A DNA stretch of 64,000 bases, taken from Helicobacteraceae bacterium (lineage in GTDB: Bacteria > Campylobacterota > Campylobacteria > Campylobacterales > Sulfurimonadaceae). Location: contig JALWGC010000008.1 of NCBI GenBank assembly GCA_027038835.1, positions 62,001 to 126,000 of the forward strand, written 5' to 3'. The notes under the pieces are model-generated. The model searched no databases. It saw nothing but the letters and a program-made list of their open reading frames with translations, and was not told the DNA's origin. The first letter of the stretch is position 1; each line of letters starts with the position of its first letter. The position numbers and the translations under genes are program-made. This document shows, one piece after another, positions 51,306 to 60,379 of the stretch.

Positions 51306-53198
51306 ATGGCAAAACATAAGTTTCAAACAGAAGCGAATCAAATTCTAAACTTGATGATCCACTCACTCTATTCAAACAAAGAGATTTTTCTAAGAGAGCT
51401 TGTCTCCAACGCTTCGGATGCGCTCGATAAACTCAACATGTTGGTTTTGACCGACGATGCGTACAAAAACGTCAAGTTCGATCCCCGCATAGAGATATAT
51501 ATAGATAAAGAAGAAAAAACGCTCACCATTCGCGATACCGGTATAGGTATGAACGAAGAAGATTTGATAAACAATTTAGGAACTATCGCAAACAGCGGGA
51601 CAAAAGCGTTTTTGGAACAACTTTCGGGTGATCAGAAAAAAGATGCCAATCTCATAGGTCAGTTCGGTGTCGGTTTCTACTCGGCGTTTATGGTTGCGAA
51701 AAAAGTGGAAGTAACGACGAAAAAAGCCAACGAAGAGCAGGCGTATAGATGGATAAGCGAAGGGGACGGCGAATTCGAAATCGAAACAGCCGAGCTCGAA
51801 GGGCATGGAACCCAGATCAAACTCTTTATAAGAGAAGAAGATGAAGAGTTTTTGGATGAATGGAGAATCGAAAATATCATCAAAAAATACTCTAACCATA
51901 TTCCATTCCCGATATTTTTGGAAAAAGAGAAATACACCCCGGCGAAAAAAGATGACGACGGTAACGAGATAGAGCCTGAGAAAACCGAAAAAGTGCTCGA
52001 GCAGGTCAACAAAGCGAGTGCGTTGTGGACTTTACCAAAGGGTGAACTCAAAGATGAGGATTATATAGAGTTTTATCAAACCATCGCCCATTCCAACGAA
52101 GAACCGCTTCATTGGATGCACCATCATGCAGAAGGGGCTATCGAGTACACCACACTTTTTTACATCCCAAGCAAAGCGCCTATCGACCTTTATAGGGTCG
52201 ATTATCAGCCGGGTGTGAAGCTCTACATCAACCGAGTGTTCATCACTGATGACGAAAAAGAGTTGATGCCGACATATTTGCGTTTCTTGCGAGGTATCAT
52301 AGACTCAAAAGACCTCCCGCTCAATGTTAGCCGCGAGATACTGCAGTCCAATCCGGTTATGGCGAAAATAAGAAACGCTTCGGTCAAAAAAGTGCTTGGT
52401 GAACTTGCCAAAATCTCCAAAAACGACAAAGAGAAGTACGAGAAGTTCTACAAAGAGTTTGGAAACGTCCTTAAAGAAGGGCTTTATAGCGACTTTGCAA
52501 ACAGAGAGAAAATCCTCGAATTGCTACGTTTTCATACGCTAAATAGCGATGAACAAGTAACGCTTGAAGAGTTCATCAAAAATGTCGATAGCGAGAAAAA
52601 AGAGATTTACTATATAACCGGAAAAATGAGTGTCGATATGCTCAAAAACTCGCCGGCACTCGAGCGCTTCAAAGCAAAAGGGATCGATGTGCTCATATTG
52701 AACGAAGAGATCGACACGATCGTCTTCCCGATGGTAACGGAATATAAAGAATACAAGTTCGTAAACGTAAGCGATGCGAAATTCGACGATGACGAAAGTC
52801 AAAAAGAGGAGCTTGAAAAACTCCAAAAAGAGTATGAAAGTTTTGTCAAGGAGCTTAAAGACACGTTGGGTGAAGATGTCAAAGATGTCGAAATCACGCT
52901 TGATTTGACCGACTCGCCGGTGGCCATCAAAGAGGACAAGGAAGACCCTGCGTATATGATGTATCAGATGATGAAACAGATGGGACAAAATCCGGAAGGT
53001 CCGGCTCCTAAACCGATCCTGCAAATCAACCCAAAACATGAACTTATAGAAAAACTGAAAAATTCGTCCGATCAAAACCTCATAGCCGATGCGGCGAAAG
53101 TGCTTTTGGAGCAGGCGAAACTTTTTGCCGGAATGGAGATAGACGATACGCTCGATTTCGTAACCCGCCTAAACAGACTTATAGCTAAAGCGGTATAA
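51306..53198 (+). CDS. htpG: Chaperone protein HtpG (Hsp90)
   Basis: 630 residues. N-terminal GHKL ATPase with ELVSNASDALDKL, RDTGIGMNEEDL, GTIANSGTKAF and IGQFGVGFYSAF; middle domain with catalytic Arg in LPLNVSREILQ; C-terminal dimerisation domain. Good AAGGAAGG ribosome site. Followed by a strong terminator. Confidence 0.98.
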   Translation: MAKHKFQTEANQILNLMIHSLYSNKEIFLRELVSNASDALDKLNMLVLTDDAYKNVKFDPRIEIYIDKEEKTLTIRDTGIGMNEEDLINNLGTIANSGTKAFLEQLSGDQKKDANLIGQFGVGFYSAFMVAKKVEVTTKKANEEQAYRWISEGDGEFEIETAELEGHGTQIKLFIREEDEEFLDEWRIENIIKKYSNHIPFPIFLEKEKYTPAKKDDDGNEIEPEKTEKVLEQVNKASALWTLPKGELKDEDYIEFYQTIAHSNEEPLHWMHHHAEGAIEYTTLFYIPSKAPIDLYRVDYQPGVKLYINRVFITDDEKELMPTYLRFLRGIIDSKDLPLNVSREILQSNPVMAKIRNASVKKVLGELAKISKNDKEKYEKFYKEFGNVLKEGLYSDFANREKILELLRFHTLNSDEQVTLEEFIKNVDSEKKEIYYITGKMSVDMLKNSPALERFKAKGIDVLILNEEIDTIVFPMVTEYKEYKFVNVSDAKFDDDESQKEELEKLQKEYESFVKELKDTLGEDVKDVEITLDLTDSPVAIKEDKEDPAYMMYQMMKQMGQNPEGPAPKPILQINPKHELIEKLKNSSDQNLIADAAKVLLEQAKLFAGMEIDDTLDFVTRLNRLIAKAV

Positions 53199-53202
53199 AC
53201 CC

Positions 53203-53230
53203 AAAAGACTGCGAATTTTTGCAGTCTTTT
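53203..53230 (+). terminator. Rho-independent terminator after htpG
   Basis: Stem AAAAGACTGC/GCAGTCTTTT, eight-base loop, the descending arm ending in T4 with A/T-rich sequence after it. Confidence 0.8.
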
Positions 53231-53296
53231 CGAAAAAAATTTCTATTTTCCCCTTTTTTTAACCTACTTTTAGTAATCTTTTGATAAAGTCTTATT

Positions 53297-53800
53297 ATGA
53301 TTAAATTTGCGCAAAGTTTTTCCAAAAAGATGTTTGGAGCTGAACCTGAAACGTACATCGAATATGTCAAAAAAGCCAAAGAGCGATGTGAAAAGTTAAA
53401 AGAGAGCGAAGACGGCTTCGAGTTACGAGAGAACCGCTATCGAACTTACATGGCGACTGCTAAAGAGGAACTTGGGCTCGATGATGAACTCATAGACTCT
53501 TTGTTGGAAGATTTTGTAAAGCAAATTATAGATACACTCCCGCAATTTCGCAAATATGTAAAAAAAATAGAGCGAGAACAAAAGAAGAGAAAAACACCCG
53601 ACTACCAGCCTCTTCGTGATTTGGTTCATAAAAATTTAGGTGTAGCGAGGAATCTACGCATCGATGATGCAGAAAACATTTTAGCCGGTATGATGAAGTG
53701 TGATGACACACAAAAACTCTTCAATTATATTGATTATATAGAAGCATGTGCCATTTTACTCAAACCCGAAGTTGCTTACAGCGTATATACGGGAGAGTGA
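53297..53800 (+). CDS. Hypothetical helical protein
   Basis: 167 residues, highly charged and mainly helical (YVKKAKERCEKLKESEDGFELRENRYRTYM), no membrane segment or signal. Ribosome site absent before ATG 53297. No family recognised. Confidence 0.7.
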   Translation: MIKFAQSFSKKMFGAEPETYIEYVKKAKERCEKLKESEDGFELRENRYRTYMATAKEELGLDDELIDSLLEDFVKQIIDTLPQFRKYVKKIEREQKKRKTPDYQPLRDLVHKNLGVARNLRIDDAENILAGMMKCDDTQKLFNYIDYIEACAILLKPEVAYSVYTGE

Positions 53801-53801
53801 A

Positions 53802-53972
53802 TCATTTTTCGTTTTTAAGAGCGTGAGATATCTGTTCGAGTTTGTTTGCTCTTTTCTTTATAAACACTTTTTCTTTCTCCGGCGGCAATGCGAAAGCGAG
53901 CAATATAAACACCATAGCGAACAAAATACCGCCTAATGCACTAAGTAGAATTTTGAGTTTGAAATTGTCCAT
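53802..53972 (-). CDS. 56-residue single-helix membrane protein
   Basis: Short gene starting MDNFKLKILL, one hydrophobic helix at about residues 7-29, then a Lys-rich cytoplasmic tail (PPEKEKVFIKKRANKLEQ). No Shine-Dalgarno, but TATAAT ends exactly six bases before the ATG. A signal so well placed supports it as a real gene. Confidence 0.65.
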   Translation of the reverse strand: MDNFKLKILLSALGGILFAMVFILLAFALPPEKEKVFIKKRANKLEQISHALKNEK

Positions 53973-53978
53973 AAGCGG

Positions 53979-53984
53979 ATTATA
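53979..53984 (-). promoter_or_regulatory. -10 box with leaderless geometry, 56-residue protein
   Basis: Minus-strand consensus TATAAT, then CCGCTT, then ATG 53972. Confidence 0.55.
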
Positions 53985-54004
53985 CCGAACTTAAGGTAAA
54001 AGAT

Positions 54005-54508
54005 ATGCTAAAAAAGATTGTTTTTTCCATCGTTTTTTTTACCTTTGGATTGCAAGGTGATTTTTTGCCGATGCAACTTGTAGGTAGGGAGCCTGTAGCT
54101 CTTTTGCGTCTGGAGTACAAACAAAATAGCTTCGAATGTTTACCTTACGGTGTCGTAACACTCGATGAAGTGTATATGAAAAAAGCTACGACAAACCTTT
54201 GCAAACGGAAAATAGAGCGTTTTTTCAAAGCGCATCCGAAACTTTTTCATATTTCGTCTTACTATCTTAAAACGATGCAATACTACATGACGCAGATAAA
54301 ACAAGGAGGGTGTATCGTGCATATTCAAGGGGAGAGAAGTTTTTCGCAGCTGCTTTTGGCAAAAGGAGTCGGAGTGATTCGGCGTGGATTCAAAGATGAA
54401 GAGTACGGATACCTTTTTGACATAGCGCAAAAAAGCGCTAAAAGAAACAAGCGGGGGATTTGGGGCGAGCCGGCACTTTACGAGTGCATAGTCGATGTCT
54501 CGCAATGA
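54005..54508 (+). CDS. SNase-like exported protein
   Basis: 167 residues with a signal peptide of about 18. The C-terminal part has the staphylococcal-nuclease-like SFSQLLLAKGVGVIRRGF, AQKSAKRNKRGIWGEP pattern. The active-site region near the start of the domain (Asp...Arg) is not clear, so nuclease activity is uncertain. AAGG upstream. Convergent with the next gene; stops nearly touch. Confidence 0.75.
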   Translation: MLKKIVFSIVFFTFGLQGDFLPMQLVGREPVALLRLEYKQNSFECLPYGVVTLDEVYMKKATTNLCKRKIERFFKAHPKLFHISSYYLKTMQYYMTQIKQGGCIVHIQGERSFSQLLLAKGVGVIRRGFKDEEYGYLFDIAQKSAKRNKRGIWGEPALYECIVDVSQ

Positions 54509-54814
54509 TTACTGTTTAATTTTATCGTCATGGGTGAGATAAATCCAAAACTCTTTGTGAGTGTAGCCTTTGTTGAGAAAAAAGAACTGTAAAATGGCGA
54601 CTCTATAAAGGATAATAAGCATCTTGAGGTAGGGGATGAAAATGGCAAGTTTGACAAAAAGAGGCTGCTCTTTTTGTCCCATACTTTTTGCCATCTCTTC
54701 GATGCCGATATTTTTGCTTAGATACATAGCGAACAAAATCGAAAACAAGAAGTTTAGAAATATGCCGAAAATGACATAGGCGACAACCTCTTGTTCGTAC
54801 ATCCCACCGATCAC
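54509..54814 (-). CDS. Small membrane protein downstream of ppa
   Basis: About 101 residues: a first helix at ~10-30, an amphipathic loop (NIGIEEMAKSMGQKEQP), a second hydrophobic helix at ~52-78, and a polar C-terminus. GTG 54814 follows AAGGG of the ppa end; ATG 54802 is an alternative. No family recognised. Confidence 0.65.
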   Translation of the reverse strand: MIGGMYEQEVVAYVIFGIFLNFLFSILFAMYLSKNIGIEEMAKSMGQKEQPLFVKLAIFIPYLKMLIILYRVAILQFFFLNKGYTHKEFWIYLTHDDKIKQ

Positions 54815-54820
54815 TTCTGT

Positions 54821-55342
54821 TTACCCTTTGTAGTTTTCGATAGCGTCTTGAAGAATTTTCGTCGCTACTTCTTTGTTTTCGTACCCTTTGACTTTCACCC
54901 ATTTACCCGGTTCGAGCATTTTATAGGTTTCGAAGAAGTTTTTGATTTTATCGAGGGTGTGTTTTGGAAGATCGTCTATATCTTGGATTTCATTGTATGT
55001 CGGGTCGATCTTGCTTGTTGGAACGGCAAGGAGTTTTTCATCGATTCCGCTTTCATCTTCCATGATAAGTACACCGACCAATCGACAATTTACGACACAT
55101 CCCGCTTGCATGGCATAATCGGTCAAAACCAAAATATCCGCCGGGTCACCGTCTTGTGAGAGTGTTTTGTTGACAAAACCGTAGTTCGCAGGGTAGTACA
55201 TAGCCGAGTGCATAACGCGGTCAAGCACCAACGCACCACTTTCTTTTTCCACTTCGTATTTGATGTTCGATCCGTTTGGGATTTCGATGATAGCTTTTAC
55301 TTTGTCGGGGTTTTCACCGTAACCGATTTTATCGAGATTCAT
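54821..55342 (-). CDS. ppa: Inorganic pyrophosphatase, family I
   Basis: Hydrolyses pyrophosphate to drive biosynthesis. Signature DGDPADILVL with metal-binding Asp residues, IPNGSNIKYEVEKESGAL at the start. ATG 55342 (MNLDKIGYG) has AAGGA six bases upstream and gives 173 residues, the normal hexameric-enzyme size; the longer in-frame version would begin within the promoter. Confidence 0.96.
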   Translation of the reverse strand: MNLDKIGYGENPDKVKAIIEIPNGSNIKYEVEKESGALVLDRVMHSAMYYPANYGFVNKTLSQDGDPADILVLTDYAMQAGCVVNCRLVGVLIMEDESGIDEKLLAVPTSKIDPTYNEIQDIDDLPKHTLDKIKNFFETYKMLEPGKWVKVKGYENKEVATKILQDAIENYKG

Positions 55343-55366
55343 TGTATTCCTTTTTCGTTTTTGCGA

Positions 55367-55372
55367 ATTATA
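55367..55372 (-). promoter_or_regulatory. -10 box for ppa
   Basis: Minus-strand TATAAT 24 bases before the ppa ATG, divergent from the malic-enzyme promoter. Confidence 0.6.
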
Positions 55373-55445
55373 GCGGAAGATTTTTAACATAACTCGTGCG
55401 ATAAATAAAAATATTTTATTTAATTATGATTTCAATAAGAAGGTG

Positions 55446-55451
55446 TATAAT
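55446..55451 (+). promoter_or_regulatory. -10 box for the malic enzyme gene
   Basis: GTG-TATAAT 27 bases before the ATG, preceded by AT-rich periodic sequence. Confidence 0.6.
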
Positions 55452-55478
55452 TTCAGCCAGATATAAAGGAGTAACACC

Positions 55479-56771
55479 ATGGAACAATTCCAAAAAGATT
55501 CTCTTGAGTACCATAAAGCAAAAGGGGAGTTTGATACAAACGGTAAAATAGGCACACTTTTGACAAAATCGTGTAAAACGCAAAAAGAGTTGGCGATGGC
55601 GTACAGTCCGGGGGTGGCGTATCCTTGTCTCGAAATAGAGAAAAACCCAGATGACGCATACGAATACACCAACAAAGCAAACCTCGTAGCGGTTATTAGC
55701 GACGGTACGGCGGTGCTTGGGCTTGGTGACATCGGTCACTTGGCGAGCAAGCCGGTTATGGAGGGTAAAGCGGTACTTTTTAAAACGTTTGCAAACGTCG
55801 ATGCCATCGACATCGAACTTGCAACCAAAGATGCGGACGAGATAGTCGATATCGTTTCGAAGATGGCGGATAGTTTCGGCGGTATCAACTTGGAAGATAT
55901 AGCAGCTCCAAAATGTTTCGAGATAGAAGAACGCCTAAAAGAGATATGCGACGTTCCCGTTTTTCACGACGACCAACACGGAACGGCGGTTATCACGACT
56001 GCTGGGTTGATGAACGTGCTGGAGATAAGCGGTAAAAAAGCCGAGGATTTGAAAGTTGTGGTTATTGGTGCTGGAGCTGCCGGGATAGCGTGTGGAAAAA
56101 TGTACAAGAACTTGGGGGTCAAGCATATCGTGATGCTCGATTCAAAGGGAGTTATCCATAGCGGCAGAGAGGATTTGAACGAATATAAAAAAGAATTCGC
56201 CATCGATACAAAGGACAGAACGCTCGAAGATGCCATAAAAGATGCCGATATGGTACTTGGGCTAAGCAAAGGAGATATCATCACCCAAGATATGGTTAAA
56301 TCGATGTCTTCGAACATGCCGATAATTTTTGCCTGCGCGAACCCGAATCCGGAGATAAAACCGGAAATCGCCAAAGCGGCTAGAGCCGATGTGGTCATAG
56401 GAACGGGAAGAAGCGATTATCCAAACCAAGTCAACAATGTTTTGGGATTTCCGCAAATCTTCCGCGGTGCGCTCGATGTCAGAGCGACAAAGATAACGGA
56501 AGGGATGAAACTCGCAGCCGCAAAAGCGTTGGCAAACGTAGCGAAACTGGAAGTTCCTCAAAAAGTCAAAGATGCACATGCACGCGAAAATATGGAGTTT
56601 GGAGCCGATTACATCATCCCTTCGCCGTTTGATAGACGTGTTTTGGTGCATGTGGCAAGTGCTGTTGCCAAAGCGGCGGTAGAAGAGGGTGTCGCAAGAG
56701 TGAAAGAGTTCGATTTTGAGCGATACGAAGAGAAACTGCAAAAGCTTGCAGAGTATCTCGATGCCAAGTAA
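55479..56771 (+). CDS. NAD(P)-dependent malic enzyme, short type
   Basis: Oxidative decarboxylation of malate to pyruvate. 430 residues: YSPGVAYPC, DGTAVLGLGDIG, the metal-binding FHDDQHGTA and the Rossmann motif VVIGAGAAGIACGK. There is no phosphotransacetylase-like tail. Lies just before oadGAB, so malate, oxaloacetate and pyruvate are handled side by side. AAAGGAG upstream. Confidence 0.95.
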   Translation: MEQFQKDSLEYHKAKGEFDTNGKIGTLLTKSCKTQKELAMAYSPGVAYPCLEIEKNPDDAYEYTNKANLVAVISDGTAVLGLGDIGHLASKPVMEGKAVLFKTFANVDAIDIELATKDADEIVDIVSKMADSFGGINLEDIAAPKCFEIEERLKEICDVPVFHDDQHGTAVITTAGLMNVLEISGKKAEDLKVVVIGAGAAGIACGKMYKNLGVKHIVMLDSKGVIHSGREDLNEYKKEFAIDTKDRTLEDAIKDADMVLGLSKGDIITQDMVKSMSSNMPIIFACANPNPEIKPEIAKAARADVVIGTGRSDYPNQVNNVLGFPQIFRGALDVRATKITEGMKLAAAKALANVAKLEVPQKVKDAHARENMEFGADYIIPSPFDRRVLVHVASAVAKAAVEEGVARVKEFDFERYEEKLQKLAEYLDAK

Positions 56772-56848
56772 AGATGTAGAATATTAACACTACGAACGAA
56801 AATAGAGTCAATGGGTGTAATTTTATAGAATTGGTAAGGTTTTTGTGT

Positions 56849-56854
56849 TACAAT
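56849..56854 (+). promoter_or_regulatory. -10 box for oadGAB
   Basis: TGTGT-TACAAT in the 133-base gap after the malic-enzyme gene, about 50 bases before oadG, followed by a GCGAT/ATCGC hairpin in the leader. Confidence 0.5.
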
Positions 56855-56904
56855 CACGCAAACTCAAAGCGATGATTGTATATCGCTAACAGAGGTGGAA
56901 AAGA

Positions 56905-57144
56905 ATGGAAACGAATTTAGTGGTTGAAGGCTTGAAGTTTATGGTTCTTGGAATGGGGATCGTATTTGCGTTTTTGGGCGTTTTGATTTTGGTTATGAAC
57001 GTCATGTCGAAACTGATACACAAATACTTCCCCGAACCGGATCCGACACAAGCACCGGTGGTCGTCAAGGGCGGCGAAGATAAGAAAAAAGTCGTTGCAG
57101 CGATTTTCGCAGCGATTATGGAAGATAAAAAATCACAACTTTAA
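56905..57144 (+). CDS. oadG: Oxaloacetate decarboxylase gamma chain
   Basis: 79 residues: one membrane helix (LKFMVLGMGIVFAFLGVLILVM) and a polar tail with Pro-rich linker, the OadG pattern. It joins alpha and beta chains and helps bind zinc in the sodium pump. AGAGGTGG before the ATG. Confidence 0.9.
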   Translation: METNLVVEGLKFMVLGMGIVFAFLGVLILVMNVMSKLIHKYFPEPDPTQAPVVVKGGEDKKKVVAAIFAAIMEDKKSQL

Positions 57145-57153
57145 GGGACTGAT

Positions 57154-58953
57154 ATGGCGAAAAAGAAGTTTATAGATGTAATGGATACGACCTTTAGAGA
57201 CGGTTTTCAGTCCGTCTTCGGCGGTCGTGTATTGATGGAAGACTTTTTTCCGGCTGTCGAAGCCGCGAAAGAAGCGGGGATAACCCATTTCGAATTTGGC
57301 GGGGGAGCGAGATTTCAGTCTTTGTTTTTCTATCTGAACGAAAATGCGTTCGACATGATGGATAGATTCCGAGAGATCGTAGGACCTGAAGCGAACCTCC
57401 AGACACTCGCTCGCGGTGTCAACACCGTGATGCTCGATACCGGTTCGAGCGAGTTGATAGATTTGCATGCGAAAATGTTTGCAAAACACGGAACGACGAC
57501 TATCCGTAACTTCGATGCTCTCAACGATGTCGAAAACCTCAAATATTCTGCCGAGTGTATCAAAAAACATGGTTTGAAACACGAAGTGGTCGTTACTATC
57601 ATGGACTTACCGCCGGGATGTAGCGGTGCGCATGATGTGGCGTTTTACGAAAAAACGCTTCGCGATATTCTCGATAGCGGTATTGTGTTTGACAGCGTAT
57701 GTTTCAAAGACGCAAGCGGTACGAGTTCTCCGAAGAAAGTGTACGACACCATCAAAATGGCACGTAAACTGCTTCCAAAAGGGACGCATCTTAGACTTCA
57801 TACCCATGAAACCGCAGGCGTGTCGGTAGCGAGTTATCTTGCGGCACTCGATGCCGGAGTTGACGGTATCGATATGGCTGCAAGTCCGGTTAGCGGTGGA
57901 ACGAGTCAGCCCGATATCTTGACGATGCTTCATGCGACGAAGAACATGAACTACGACCTTGGCGGATTGGAGCTTGAGAAGATTCTCAAATACGAAGAAG
58001 TACTTCAAGATTGCTTGAGCGATTATTTCATTCCGCCTGAAGCGACACAGGTAAGTCCGCTCATTCCATTCTCACCTATGCCGGGGGGTGCATTGACGGC
58101 AAATACGCAGATGATGCGCGACAACAACATACTCGATCGCTACCCAGAAGTGATAAAAGCGATGAGAGAAGTGGTTGAAAAAGGGGGATACGGTACTTCT
58201 GTAACGCCTGTTTCTCAGTTCTATTTCCAACAAGCGCTCAACAACGTTATGCAAGGACCTTGGAAAGCGATAGCACCGGGATATGGAAAAATGGTGCTTG
58301 GGTATTTCGGTAAAACACCGGTAGAGCCGGACCCGGAAGTGGTCAAGATAGCTTCTGAAAAACTCGGTCTCGAACCGACGACGAAAACCGCTCTCGAACT
58401 TGCGAACGAAGACCCTGAAAAATCACTCGATTTTTGGAAGAAAAAGCTTGAAGATGAAGGTATCGAAACGACTGAAGAAAATATCTTCATAGCAGCGGCT
58501 TGCGGTGAAAAAGGGATCACTTTCCTAAAAGGGGAAGCGGAAGTAAATGTGAGAAAATTATCAACAATGGAAGAAGACTGTAAAGGAGAAGTTTCAATGG
58601 CAGGAACATACACGGTAGTAGTAGATGGACAAAAGTACAGCGTACAAGTAGCTGAAGGTGATGCGAACATTCAAGTGACGGAAGCAAACGGTGAAACGAC
58701 TGCGGATTCCCAAAGTGCTCCGGCAGCCGCAAGCGGTAGCGAAACGGAAATAAAAGCGCTTCTTCCGGGGAACGTTTGGAAAATCGTCGCGAATCCGGGT
58801 CAAAGCGTGAACGAGGGTGATGTCATTCTCATTTTGGAATCTATGAAAATGGAAATAGATGTCGTAGCACCTCGCGGCGGTGTTGTCAAGTCGATAAACG
58901 TAGCTACAAACGACAAAGTCGTAGAGGGTCAAACCGTAGCGATTCTTGGATAA
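57154..58953 (+). CDS. oadA: Oxaloacetate decarboxylase alpha chain (biotin carrier)
   Basis: 599 residues. Carboxyltransferase TIM barrel with DTTFRDGFQSVFG and the metal-site motif RLHTHETAGV, then a PYC_OADA domain, an Ala/Ser/Thr linker, and a C-terminal biotinyl domain with K565 in ESMKMEI. The start reads MAKKKFIDVMDTTFRDG. Pyruvate or oxaloacetate carboxyl transfer; with OadB/G it exports sodium. It could also run as a pyruvate carboxylase subunit B if a biotin carboxylase gene exists elsewhere. Confidence 0.93.
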   Translation: MAKKKFIDVMDTTFRDGFQSVFGGRVLMEDFFPAVEAAKEAGITHFEFGGGARFQSLFFYLNENAFDMMDRFREIVGPEANLQTLARGVNTVMLDTGSSELIDLHAKMFAKHGTTTIRNFDALNDVENLKYSAECIKKHGLKHEVVVTIMDLPPGCSGAHDVAFYEKTLRDILDSGIVFDSVCFKDASGTSSPKKVYDTIKMARKLLPKGTHLRLHTHETAGVSVASYLAALDAGVDGIDMAASPVSGGTSQPDILTMLHATKNMNYDLGGLELEKILKYEEVLQDCLSDYFIPPEATQVSPLIPFSPMPGGALTANTQMMRDNNILDRYPEVIKAMREVVEKGGYGTSVTPVSQFYFQQALNNVMQGPWKAIAPGYGKMVLGYFGKTPVEPDPEVVKIASEKLGLEPTTKTALELANEDPEKSLDFWKKKLEDEGIETTEENIFIAAACGEKGITFLKGEAEVNVRKLSTMEEDCKGEVSMAGTYTVVVDGQKYSVQVAEGDANIQVTEANGETTADSQSAPAAASGSETEIKALLPGNVWKIVANPGQSVNEGDVILILESMKMEIDVVAPRGGVVKSINVATNDKVVEGQTVAILG

Positions 58954-58965
58954 CGAGGGCGGAAA

Positions 58966-60300
58966 ATGAAAAGTTTCATTATAAAACTCTTTATGGCTCT
59001 TGCTTTGACGCTAACGGCGACTTCCGCGATGGCTTCGTCCCATGAAGCACCGCTTACGCAACAGCAACAAGCAAGCGATAAAAATTACGAATCCAAATCG
59101 ATTTTGACGATGGTGAGTGATTTTTTGAAAACTACGGGAGTCGTAGCGTTGGCAAACCCAGATGTGCCCAAAAACATCTCAAAAGATAAAGTGGCGATGT
59201 ACAAGTTTCACCAAAGTTGGGGACGTATTATCATGTTCGGTATCGTCTTCTTGCTTTTTTGGTTGGCCATCGCCAAAGGGTTCGAGCCGCTTTTGCTTTT
59301 ACCTATCGCGTTTGGCGGATTACTTGCCAACATCCCTGTAGCCGATATCGCAGGGCCGCATGGATTTTTGGGCGTTATTTACCAAGCGGGGCTTTCTAAC
59401 GAGTTGTTCCCGATTATCATTTTCATGGGGGTTGGAGCGATGACCGATTTCGGTCCGCTTCTTTCCAATCCCAAAACGGCACTACTTGGAGGAGCGGCAC
59501 AATTTGGAATCTTCGGTACGCTTGTCGGTGCGGTAGCGCTAAGCCAATATACCGATATCTTCAACTTTACGTTGCAGCAATCAAGTGCCATTTCGATTAT
59601 CGGGGGTGCGGACGGTCCTACTTCCATCTTTATCGCTACCAAGCTAGCTCCGGAGCTTTTGGGCGCTATTGCGGTCGCGTCGTACAGCTACATGGCGATG
59701 GTGCCTATCATCCAACCGCCGATTATGAAAGCACTGACGACCGACAAGGAAAGACGTATCAAAATGTCCACTTTGAGACATGTATCTCGAATGGAAAAAC
59801 TTGTTTTCCCTGTAGTGGTCTTGATGCTGGCTATTTTGTTCTTGCCTGATTCTACGCCGCTTATCGGTGCGTTTATGTTCGGGAACTTCTTGAAAGAAAG
59901 TGGCGTGGTAGAGCGCCTTAACGACACGCTTCAAAACGCGCTTATCAACATTACGACCATTTTCCTCGGTCTTGGTGTTGGAAGTAAACTCGAAGCGGAC
60001 AAGTTCCTCGTGCCAGATACGCTTGGTATCTTGGTTCTTGGTATCGTAGCGTTTAGCGTAGGTACTGCCGCGGGTGTCTTGATGGCGAAAGTCATGAACC
60101 TCTTCCCGGGAACGAAAGTCAATCCGCTTATCGGTTCTGCAGGCGTATCTGCCGTTCCGATGGCGGCACGTGTTTCGAACAAAGTGGGAATGGAGTACGA
60201 TAGAACCAACATGCTTTTGATGCATGCTATGGGTCCAAACGTTGCAGGGGTTATCGGTTCGGCCGTTGCGGCGGGTGTACTTATTTCTATCTTTAAATAG
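58966..60300 (+). CDS. oadB: Oxaloacetate decarboxylase beta chain, sodium pump
   Basis: 444 residues, about ten membrane helices preceded by a signal-like N-terminus ([16 protein letters not shown]). The sodium-site loop [17 protein letters not shown], the re-entrant [18 protein letters not shown] and the [14 protein letters not shown] helix are conserved. Decarboxylates carboxybiotin and exports sodium. Followed by a terminator. Confidence 0.95.
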   Translation: MKSFIIKLFMALALTLTATSAMASSHEAPLTQQQQASDKNYESKSILTMVSDFLKTTGVVALANPDVPKNISKDKVAMYKFHQSWGRIIMFGIVFLLFWLAIAKGFEPLLLLPIAFGGLLANIPVADIAGPHGFLGVIYQAGLSNELFPIIIFMGVGAMTDFGPLLSNPKTALLGGAAQFGIFGTLVGAVALSQYTDIFNFTLQQSSAISIIGGADGPTSIFIATKLAPELLGAIAVASYSYMAMVPIIQPPIMKALTTDKERRIKMSTLRHVSRMEKLVFPVVVLMLAILFLPDSTPLIGAFMFGNFLKESGVVERLNDTLQNALINITTIFLGLGVGSKLEADKFLVPDTLGILVLGIVAFSVGTAAGVLMAKVMNLFPGTKVNPLIGSAGVSAVPMAARVSNKVGMEYDRTNMLLMHAMGPNVAGVIGSAVAAGVLISIFK

Positions 60301-60312
60301 TTCCACCTCTTT

Positions 60313-60334
60313 ACGGCGGTATCTTCACCGCCGT
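60313..60334 (+). terminator. Terminator hairpin after oadB
   Basis: Eight-base-pair GC-rich stem ACGGCGGT/ACCGCCGT with a six-base loop; only a short T run follows. Convergent with cheV. Confidence 0.6.
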
Positions 60335-60379
60335 TTACAAATCACAATAACTGGATTGGAAATCGTTTAAAAGAAAGTT

